DNA of 16,474 bases from contig JAJDTN010000019.1 of NCBI GenBank assembly GCA_022827165.1, positions 1 to 16,474 on the forward strand. The letters are read 5' to 3'. The notes beneath the pieces were generated by a model. It saw only the letters and a program-made list of their open reading frames with translations. It made no database searches and was not told the DNA's origin. The stretch is from Candidatus Latescibacterota bacterium. Its GTDB lineage: Bacteria > Latescibacterota > UBA2968 > UBA8231. This document shows, piece after piece, positions 1-10,690 of the stretch; position 1 is the first letter of the stretch; each line of letters starts with the position of its first letter. Made by a program: the position numbers and the translations under genes.

Positions 1-1105
1 TCCGCACCCGTGCATCGTCATGCGCGAGGCCCCGCACCACGACTTCCTCGGCGGGAGAGCCGGCGACCCCAATCGCATATCCCAGCGCCCGCCGCACCGA
101 TTCGGTCCCAGTCGTCAGCAGCCGTTCAATCTCCGGCAACAGCGCGTGATCGTCTCGCGCCCGCAGGCCCAGTTCATAGGCGAACCGGACGCGCTCGTTC
201 TCAGCCGATGCGTTCTCGACACCGCGAACCGGGTCTTCCGACCCCACCCGTGCCGGACACTCGCCGGCACCACCGCGCAGCCAGCGCCAGATGGACTCGA
301 CCACACCATCCACCGGGCTCGCCACGGCACCCGCGATCGGCGCAGCGGACCCATTCAGCCACGACGCCCCTCGCGGCTCCTGCGTGCGGAAGTAGTAGAA
401 CTTGTACATGAACCTGCGCGACGACGCCGCCACCGAGGCACGTGTGCCGCGATGGAAGAGGTCATAGTTCGCCAGCACCAAGCTGCCCGCTTCCACCGTC
501 AGCCGCCGCCGCTCAAGGCCAGGCACTCCGAGCAGGTCCACCACCGCGCCAATGCGTCGATCCCGCGCCGCGAGATCGGCATTGGCCAGTTCGTCGCGCT
601 TGAGCGTCTTGTCCGCCGCATCGCCCCGATGCCACGTGCCGTCGTCGCGCTCGAAATCCGTGGTCCAGTACTGCGTGCCCGGCAGCACCTCGGTCGGTCC
701 GCTCTCCTCCGTCACGCGCTGGGGGTAGTAGAACAGCATGGCCCAGCGGTTGCGGTGGTTGCGCGGCACCCGGTTGAAGCCCCAGTAGCTGTCCTTGTGG
801 GTGCCGCCGCCGTCGCTGCCGCCCTGGTTCACGTGGCAGTGGCGGTGGGAGTGCATGATGTAGTCGGGGCCGAGCACGCTCGTCAGGGCGCCGCGCAGGG
901 CCGGGTCGTCGAAGACCTGCCTGAGCTGCGGTACCCGGGGCAGGATGTTGTTGCCCGGGTTGCCCTCCTTCTCCAGGACATCGGAGGTGCGCCGGTAGAT
1001 CTCCTCGTGCAGCGTGGCCGGCAGGCTCGTGTGGAGCACGAGGTAGCCGTTGGCGATGTAGTCGCGCATCTGTTCGTCGCTGAGCAGGTGCCTGGGATCG
1101 ATCAA
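1..1105 (-). CDS. Phytanoyl-CoA dioxygenase (PhyH) family protein with C-terminal HEAT-like extension, partial at left edge
   Basis: Predicted cytoplasmic non-haem Fe(II)/2-oxoglutarate-dependent oxygenase; the substrate cannot be read from the sequence. The 368 visible codons show the facial-triad HxD at H103-K-D105, preceded by a His-rich strand (H85, H87, H89, H91). The distal histidine is H218 in FHRGTRA, with R219 or R222 as possible 2-oxoglutarate ligands. Residues about 300-368 are helical and look like HEAT-type repeats (for example SVRRALGYAIGVAGSPAEE), beyond the usual PhyH length of roughly 250-300 residues. The start is TTG at 1105, chosen because AGGAGG (1113-1118 on the complement) lies 7 nt upstream; the first in-frame ATG is codon 13 and lacks such a site. 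The C-terminus is beyond the window. Codon choice changes abruptly near codon 155 (see findings). Family assignment is confident; the repeat assignment is an inference. Confidence 0.88.
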   Translation of the reverse strand, partial: MIDPRHLLSDEQMRDYIANGYLVLHTSLPATLHEEIYRRTSDVLEKEGNPGNNILPRVPQLRQVFDDPALRGALTSVLGPDYIMHSHRHCHVNQGGSDGGGTHKDSYWGFNRVPRNHRNRWAMLFYYPQRVTEESGPTEVLPGTQYWTTDFERDDGTWHRGDAADKTLKRDELANADLAARDRRIGAVVDLLGVPGLERRRLTVEAGSLVLANYDLFHRGTRASVAASSRRFMYKFYYFRTQEPRGASWLNGSAAPIAGAVASPVDGVVESIWRWLRGGAGECPARVGSEDPVRGVENASAENERVRFAYELGLRARDDHALLPEIERLLTTGTESVRRALGYAIGVAGSPAEEVVVRGLAHDDARVR

Positions 1106-1145
1106 GGCTCTTCCTCCTGGGGACGGTTCGGGGGTCCGGGCCGCT

Positions 1146-1174
1146 ACCATAGCCGGGGGCCGGCCTTCCTGCAA
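1146..1174 (-). promoter_or_regulatory. Candidate sigma70-type promoter for the PhyH gene
   Basis: On the minus strand TTGCAG (1169-1174) and TATGGT (1146-1151) are separated by exactly 17 bp. Transcription would start near 1139 and give a leader of about 34 nt carrying the AGGAGG site. The -10 matches the consensus at 4 of 6 positions, while the -35 keeps only TTG. The rest of the 167-bp gap between the Smr and PhyH genes shows nothing clear. Confidence 0.4.
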
Positions 1175-1272
1175 GGTGGGACGGCCGAGGCAGGGGCGGA
1201 CCAAGGCAGCTCGCGGCACCGCCGTACGGTCACGTCCAGGGGTGAGAGGCGCGTGGCCGGGGGAGCCCTCCC

Positions 1273-1569
1273 TCATGGAAGGGGCCGCAGGCGCACCAGG
1301 GTTGCCCCCCAGCCGCCGCCTCCGGTGCCGGCCAGGGAGTAGCTCTCCACGAAGGGGAGGCGGTCCAGGGCGGCGTGGACGGTGCGCCGCAGCGCGCCCG
1401 TGCCCTTGCCGTGGATGACGCGGGCGTCCAGGATGCCCCGCTTGCGGCACTCGGAGAGGTAGTCGGCCACCAGGTCCGCCGCCTCCCTGGGCCGGAAGGT
1501 GTGCAGATCGAGGGTGCCGTCGATGGGCAACTCCACCGGCTGCTCTTCGAAATCCCTCTCGTCGCTCAT
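1273..1569 (-). CDS. Small Smr-domain protein (98 aa)
   Basis: A stand-alone Smr domain, the fold of the MutS2 C-terminus. Family members bind branched or structured nucleic acid and some are nucleases. After an acidic N-terminus (MSDERDFEEQPVELPIDG) comes the hallmark LDLHTFRP motif, followed by VIHGKGTGALR and a glycine-rich GTGGGGWGATLVRL end. These are the LDLHG-, HGKG- and GG.G-type motifs of the family; the first motif has T where LDLHG has G. The ATG at 1569 is chosen because GAGGAG (1579-1584 on the complement) lies 9 nt upstream and the domain starts right after it; an in-frame extension up to 1770 reads as non-coding. It is divergent from the GH4 gene and in line with the PhyH gene, but no functional link to either is evident. 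Confidence 0.85.
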   Translation of the reverse strand: MSDERDFEEQPVELPIDGTLDLHTFRPREAADLVADYLSECRKRGILDARVIHGKGTGALRRTVHAALDRLPFVESYSLAGTGGGGWGATLVRLRPLP

Positions 1570-1637
1570 CGCGGCTGGCTCCTCGGGGTGTGTGGCGGGT
1601 CCCGCGCATCGGACAAGAAAGTGCAACGAGCCCCGCG

Positions 1638-1663
1638 GGCAATCGGGCAAGAGGCCGATTGCC
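1638..1663. promoter_or_regulatory. Perfect 9-bp inverted repeat in the Smr/GH4 divergent region
   Basis: GGCAATCGG (1638-1646) is repeated as its exact reverse complement CCGATTGCC (1655-1663) across an 8-nt spacer. It lies in the 221-bp gap between two divergent genes, where an operator is more likely than a terminator, and no T-run follows on either strand. A TATATA (1710-1715) downstream could be the -10 of the GH4 promoter, but no good -35 lies at the right distance. The GH4 ribosome site GAGGAG is at 1777-1782. The role as an operator is inferred. Confidence 0.45.
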
Positions 1664-1790
1664 ATCTGCGGCCTTCCCCGCGGCGGACCTGCGTCCGGGA
1701 CTTTTCCTTTATATATGGCACACATGGCCAAGTGAGGCCGCGGGCCGTCTCGGGCCCACGATACCGGCAACCCATCGAGGAGTCGATCCC

Positions 1791-3194
1791 ATGCCCCATC
1801 CCGTCCGCATCGGCGTCATCGGCGCCGGTTCCGCCACCTTCTCCCTCGGCCTGGTGAAGGACCTGTGCCTGACCGGCAATCTGGCCGGCAGCGAGGTCCA
1901 CTTCATGGACATCGATGCCGACCGCCTCGACGCGGTGACCCGCATGGCCTCCCGTTACACCGGCGAGATCGGGGGCGACCTGCGCTTCCGGCAGACCACG
2001 AACCGGGAAGAGGCGCTGAGAGGGGCCGACTTCGTCATCAACACCGCCATGGTGCAGAGTCACTACCACCAGGTCGACATGCGCGCCCTGATGGCCCGGC
2101 ACGGCTACTACTACCGGGGCGTGTCGGGCGGGTCCTTCTACCAGTTGCGGCTGATGATGGAGGTGGCGCGGGACATGGAGAGGCTCTGCCCGGAGGCCTG
2201 GCTCATCCAGTCGGGCAACCCCGTCTTCGACGGCTGCACCCTCATGACCCGGGAGACGGGGATCAAGGTCTGCGGCCTGTGCCACGGCCACTACGGCTAC
2301 CACCGCATCGCCAGGGAGCTGGGCTTCGATCTGGAGCGCGTCGACTTCCAGGCCCCGGGGGTCAACCACTGCATCTGGATGACCCATTTCCTCTACGACG
2401 GGGAGGACGCCTACCCCCGCATCGACCGCTGGATCGACGAGCACGGCGAGGAGTACTGGCGCACCCACGAGGCCGACGGCACCCACGACATCCAGCTCTC
2501 CCGCGGCGCCGTGCACCAGTACCGCATGTACGGCCTGTTCCCCATCGGCGACTCCCCGCGCGTCGGCGGCTGGTGGTACCACACCGACATCGACACCAAG
2601 AAGCACTGGTTCGGGGAGCCCTACGGCGGTCCGGACACCCACATCGCCAGGCCCGTCCACGTGGACCGCCTGGAGAAGCGGCTGGCCCAGGTGCAGGCCG
2701 CCTGCGAGGATCCGTCGGCGCGCATGACCGAGGTCTTCGGCACCGAGCGCACCCGCGAGCAGCAGGTGCCCATCATCGACGCCCTGACCAACGACACGCG
2801 CGGCACCTTCCAGGTGAACGTGCCGAACCGGGGCGCCCTGCCGGGAGTGGATGACGACGTCGTCGTGGAGGTGCCGGCGGTGATCGACCGCAAGGGGATC
2901 CATCCCCTGCGGGTGGCGCCGCTGCCGAAGAAGATCATGCTGGAGCAGCTGCTGCCCACGATCCTGGGCATGGAGCGGGAGCTGGAGGCGTACCGCACGG
3001 GGGACCGCAGCATGCTCCTGTGGAACGCCCTGGAGCACCACCAGACGCGGTCCTACAACCAGGCCTTCGCGGCCCTGGAGGAGTTGCTGCGGCAGCCGTC
3101 GAACCGCGAGCTGGCCGAGCACTTCCGCTATCCGTGGACGGACGGTGAGAGCGGGCGCTACCTGCAGTCCACGGAGGGCGCGGCGGCGGGTTGA
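1791..3194 (+). CDS. Family GH4 glycoside hydrolase, CHGx type (probable alpha-glucuronidase or related uronidase)
   Basis: GH4 enzymes cleave glycosides through an NAD+-dependent oxidation/elimination mechanism and need Mn2+ or a similar metal. The 467-residue protein opens with a Rossmann dinucleotide site (GVIGAGSATFSLG, residues 8-20, with acidic D40/D42 after the second strand) and has the QSGNP turn (N143, P144). The metal site is C164 with H193 in PGVNHCIW, the same 29-residue spacing as Cys174/His203 in Thermotoga AglA. The diagnostic tetrapeptide is C164-H165-G166-H167. As I recall the family literature, CHGx marks alpha-glucuronidases, while CHEV, CHSV and CNxP mark glucosidases, galactosidases and phospho-glycosidases. 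There is no signal peptide, so it is cytoplasmic. The ATG at 1791 has GAGGAG 8 nt upstream. Its stop lies 9 nt from the stop of the convergent NYN gene, with no terminator visible. Family is near certain; uronidase specificity is inferred. Confidence 0.93.
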   Translation: MPHPVRIGVIGAGSATFSLGLVKDLCLTGNLAGSEVHFMDIDADRLDAVTRMASRYTGEIGGDLRFRQTTNREEALRGADFVINTAMVQSHYHQVDMRALMARHGYYYRGVSGGSFYQLRLMMEVARDMERLCPEAWLIQSGNPVFDGCTLMTRETGIKVCGLCHGHYGYHRIARELGFDLERVDFQAPGVNHCIWMTHFLYDGEDAYPRIDRWIDEHGEEYWRTHEADGTHDIQLSRGAVHQYRMYGLFPIGDSPRVGGWWYHTDIDTKKHWFGEPYGGPDTHIARPVHVDRLEKRLAQVQAACEDPSARMTEVFGTERTREQQVPIIDALTNDTRGTFQVNVPNRGALPGVDDDVVVEVPAVIDRKGIHPLRVAPLPKKIMLEQLLPTILGMERELEAYRTGDRSMLLWNALEHHQTRSYNQAFAALEELLRQPSNRELAEHFRYPWTDGESGRYLQSTEGAAAG

Positions 3195-3203
3195 GGCGGG
3201 GCT

Positions 3204-4028
3204 TCAGGAGAGCACGGCCGGCCGGTCCCCCCGGACGAACCCCCAGAGCTCGGGGCGGAACTCCACGGCGTTCACCGCCTTCCATCGGCCCTCTTCCTCT
3301 TCCACCATCTCGAACTCCACCATCGTGCCCCGGGTCTTGTACTGGGCGAACTGGGCGTTGTCCAGCGGCCGGCCCTCGGCGGAGCGCAGGTCGGTGATGT
3401 GGAGGAAGATGTCCTCGCGCAGGCTGTCCATGCCCATGCCGGTCTGCACCGTGAGGAACCCGTAGCCCCGCTCTTCGTTGACGGCGTGCACGATGCCTCT
3501 CAGGCGTTCGCCCCCGCCCCGGTCCTCGGGCAGCAGGCCGGGCACCAGGTAGCCGGAGAAGTGGTTGTCCACCTCCTCGCGCAGCCTCGTGCTGGTGTTC
3601 ATGAAGGAGAGCAGGTCGACGCGCTTGCCGCGGTTCTGCAGGGCCCGCACGAGGCGGAGGAAGTCGCCGTCGCCGGAGCCGAGCAGCACGTAGTCGAGTC
3701 TCTCCGTCTGCAGCAGGGCGTCCACCGCCAGCTCCAGGTCGGCGTTGGCCTTGGTGATGACCTGGCCCTCCGTATCTCGATAGATCTGCACCTCCTTGAG
3801 GACCAGGTGATAGCCTTCGCGCCGCACCCGGCTGCGGTACTCGGCCTTCTTCTGCCCGTACTCCGGGTCCCTGGTCTCGCGATCACGGTCGAGGGCCATG
3901 TAGGCGTTGGCCCGCACCACCACGGCGCCCTGGGCCTCGGCCAGGGCCTTGACCTGGCGGTACTGGAGGGCGTACCCGCCGCACCGGTTGAGGTTCTCCA
4001 TGTCGAGAAAGATGCCTGCCTTGAGCAA
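3204..4028 (-). CDS. NYN/LabA-like (PIN-fold) nuclease domain fused to a cold-shock-like RNA-binding domain
   Basis: A 274-residue two-domain protein. Residues about 1-165 are an NYN (DUF88/LabA-like) domain of the PIN-like nuclease fold: FLDMENLN places acidic D9, KANADLELAVD places D97, and LLGSGDGDFLRLVRAL places D120 and D122, the expected metal-binding set. After a Gly-rich linker (about 168-174), residues 175-255 resemble a cold-shock/S1-like OB fold, with an RNP1-like RGYGFLTV (187-194) and an RNP2-like DIFLHIT (206-212). This predicts a metal-dependent RNase with its own RNA-binding module. The start is TTG at 4028, 6 nt after AAGGAG (4035-4040 on the complement), directly before the first beta strand; upstream in-frame sequence does not look coding. 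It lies downstream of the receptor pair on the same strand, behind two hairpins, so it may be transcribed separately. Nuclease activity is inferred from the family. Confidence 0.88.
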   Translation of the reverse strand: MLKAGIFLDMENLNRCGGYALQYRQVKALAEAQGAVVVRANAYMALDRDRETRDPEYGQKKAEYRSRVRREGYHLVLKEVQIYRDTEGQVITKANADLELAVDALLQTERLDYVLLGSGDGDFLRLVRALQNRGKRVDLLSFMNTSTRLREEVDNHFSGYLVPGLLPEDRGGGERLRGIVHAVNEERGYGFLTVQTGMGMDSLREDIFLHITDLRSAEGRPLDNAQFAQYKTRGTMVEFEMVEEEEGRWKAVNAVEFRPELWGFVRGDRPAVLS

Positions 4029-4077
4029 CCGGGTCTCCTTCCGTGGAGGCGGGTCTTCGAGCCGGGGGAACGGCAAC

Positions 4078-4124
4078 CCCCCCGAAGGCTTGCGTCCCAA
4101 GCGGGACGGTGAGCCCTCGGGGGG
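4078..4124 (-). terminator. Large imperfect hairpin upstream of the NYN gene
   Basis: The arms 4078-4098 and 4103-4124 pair around a 4-nt loop (aagc). On the plus strand CCCCCCGA pairs with TCGGGGGG (8 bp), then one mismatch, GGCT with AGCC (4 bp), a small asymmetric bulge, and CGTCCC with GGGACG (6 bp). It is very stable, but no U-run follows on either strand, so it is not a classical intrinsic terminator. It could be a terminator of another kind, an RNA-stability element or a site in the NYN gene's leader. Confidence 0.4.
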
Positions 4125-4143
4125 ATCGGTAGTGAGGGGCTTG

Positions 4144-4186
4144 CCCGGGCGGCTGCGAGAGCCCCGTGGAAATGCGGCCGCCCGGG
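4144..4186 (-). terminator. Perfect 10-bp stem-loop just after the receptor pair
   Basis: CCCGGGCGGC (4144-4153) and its exact reverse complement GCCGCCCGGG (4177-4186) flank a 23-nt spacer. The stem begins 15 nt past the stop of the 4202-6799 receptor, the usual place for a transcript 3' end. There is no U-tract, so termination would be Rho-dependent or weak, or the stem may protect the receptor mRNA from 3' decay. Confidence 0.4.
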
Positions 4187-4201
4187 GTCTTGAAGGTGCC
4201 T

Positions 4202-6799
<2,598 letters not shown>

Positions 6800-6847
6800 C
6801 GGAGTGGTCCTCCGTTCAGGGAGTGAGTGTTGCAGGAGAGAGATGAG

Positions 6848-9481
<2,634 letters not shown>

Positions 9482-9763
9482 GCCCGACCCCCAAGGGTTG
9501 AGACGCAGCTTGACCAGCCAAAGGACGGAATTTTGAAAACGTTGGAAAAGCTCTTACTCTAACGCTATGGCTGTCAACCAGCAGGGGAAGACTCGGCCTC
9601 CGGCACGGCAGGTTCAGCTTTCGGAGCCCTCCCTGCTCCTTGTGGCGGGCATCGGGGCTTATGATCTTTCCTGGCGGGAAGGGAGGGTCCTTCGCCGCTG
9701 CGTCCTTGGCGAGCCCTCCGGCCCCGGCGGGGATCCGTCCGCTTGTCCCGAGGGATGACGAGA
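9482..9763. promoter_or_regulatory. Divergent control region with a LacI-like dyad
   Basis: These 282 bp separate the divergent receptor and kinase genes and hold no convincing gene. An imperfect dyad at 9532-9549 is centred on AACGTT (12 of 18 positions symmetrical, TTTTGAAAACGTTGGAAAA) and resembles LacI/cre-type operators with a central CG. On the minus strand a perfect -35 hexamer TTGACA (complement of 9572-9577) lies just upstream of the dyad, although the -10 is poor. On the plus strand TTGGAA (9542-9547) and TATGGC (9566-9571) are 18 bp apart and could serve the kinase operon. A repressor at the dyad could affect both directions. All roles are inferred. Confidence 0.35.
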
Positions 9764-10204
9764 ATGGATGTCAATCTGAGATTCGACCTCAGCCTCGACA
9801 GCGAGGAGCCCCGGCGCATTGCCGAGCAGTTCGAACGCTTCGGGGCGGAGAACGGGCTTCCGGCCAGGACGATTTTCGGCTTCCAGTTGGCCCTGGACGA
9901 GATATTGACAAACGTGATATCCTACGGATTCACGGAAGACGCTCAGGACGCGGTCATCACGGTGACTCTCCACCTCACTGACTCAGAGGTGGGAGCTGTT
10001 ATCGTGGACAACGGCAAGCCCTTCAACCCCCTCGAGGACGCCGCCGAGCCCGATGTGGCCCTTCCTGCCTCGGACCGTACTATCGGCGGCCTCGGCATCC
10101 ACCTAACCAAGGCATTCGTTCAGAAGCTCACCTACGAGCGGGTGGACGGGTGCAATCGCCTGAACCTCGTGCAGCCCTTGGAGGCTCCGGAGGACGATGC
10201 ATGA
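9764..10204 (+). CDS. RsbW/SpoIIAB-like GHKL serine kinase (anti-sigma-type regulator)
   Basis: A 146-residue stand-alone HATPase domain of the partner-switching type. It carries the N-box LALDEILTNVISYG (E46, N50), the G1 box VDNGKPFNP (D82, G84) and a short G2 box TIGGLGIHL (107-114). Such proteins bind ATP, phosphorylate a STAS antagonist on Ser and release or sequester a target such as a sigma factor. The STAS partner is the next gene, overlapping by 4 nt. The ATG at 9764 is preferred because GAGGGA (9750-9755) lies 8 nt upstream; the ATG at 9755 is in the same frame but would sit directly on that site. No sigma factor or PP2C phosphatase lies in the window, so the final target is unknown. 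Length is typical of the family. Confidence 0.9.
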   Translation: MDVNLRFDLSLDSEEPRRIAEQFERFGAENGLPARTIFGFQLALDEILTNVISYGFTEDAQDAVITVTLHLTDSEVGAVIVDNGKPFNPLEDAAEPDVALPASDRTIGGLGIHLTKAFVQKLTYERVDGCNRLNLVQPLEAPEDDA

Positions 10205-10536
10205 ACGTTGAGACCAGCCAGACCGGAAGCACCGCCGTCGCCGCGGTCAGCGGCCGCGTGGATTCCGCGAACGCCAAGGAATTCGAAGAGGAGCTGAGTG
10301 CCATCATCGACAAGGGGGCCACCGGCCTCGTGGTCGATTGCGGCGAGCTCAACTACATAAGCAGCGCCGGGTTGCGGGTTTTCCTGATCGCCATCAGGAA
10401 GACGAGCGCAGCCGGGGGCGGTCTGGCCCTGTGCCGGGTGCCCGACCACATCAACGAAGTCCTGGAGATCAGCGGGTTCTCCCGTCTCGCCAAGGTCTTC
10501 GAAACAGTGGAGGAGGCGCGCGGCAGCTTCGGGTAG
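10201..10536 (+). CDS. STAS-domain anti-sigma factor antagonist
   Basis: A 111-residue single STAS domain of the RsbV/SpoIIAA type, the expected substrate and binding partner of the kinase just upstream. The signature LNYISSAGLRVFLIAIRK includes S54-S55, and S55 aligns with the Ser phosphorylated in SpoIIAA (DSSGL). The Asp before the Ser pair is replaced by Ile, which is common outside Firmicutes. The ATG at 10201 overlaps the kinase TGA as ATGA, with GGAGGA (10189-10194) 6 nt upstream, giving translational coupling and near-equal synthesis. When unphosphorylated it should bind the kinase and release the kinase's target. The 154-nt gap that follows separates it from the ammonium transporter, so co-regulation with that operon is uncertain. 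Confidence 0.92.
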   Translation: MNVETSQTGSTAVAAVSGRVDSANAKEFEEELSAIIDKGATGLVVDCGELNYISSAGLRVFLIAIRKTSAAGGGLALCRVPDHINEVLEISGFSRLAKVFETVEEARGSFG

Positions 10537-10578
10537 GCCCGAGGATCCAAGTGAGGTGGAGCGCATCGGCTTGGGGCC

Positions 10579-10600
10579 GCCGGCGTGGAATGTCGCCGGC
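10579..10600 (+). terminator. GC-rich stem-loop after the STAS gene
   Basis: GCCGGCG (10579-10585) and CGCCGGC (10594-10600) form a perfect 7-bp stem with an 8-nt loop, 42 nt past the STAS stop and about 90 nt before the transporter start. No T-run follows. It may be a weak terminator or part of the transporter leader. Short GC palindromes also arise by chance in such DNA. Confidence 0.25.
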
Positions 10601-10690
10601 ACCGCCCGGCCAGGGCAGTGCTCGCGTGAACACTTCCCATCGAGAACCAAGAGTGGCATGTGCCGAATTCCAGCCGCAGGAGCATTCCGC

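Noticed and set aside
20..1342. A 440-codon plus-strand frame over the PhyH gene
   Set aside because: The minus strand carries the dioxygenase motifs and a strong ribosome site; the plus-strand product is of shadow composition.
1590..1790. N-terminal extension of the GH4 frame
   Set aside because: The added residues do not resemble the family and the Rossmann motif starts right after the ATG at 1791, which has a good ribosome site.
10653..10668. A sigma54-like TGGCA element upstream of the ammonium transporter
   Set aside because: Only the first half matches; the GC expected at -12 is missing at the right spacing, so an NtrC/sigma54 promoter is not supported.
10556..10690. Upstream start for the ammonium transporter
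   Set aside because: The 45 extra residues would precede the leader peptide and break it; ATG 10691 has AGGAG at 8 nt.
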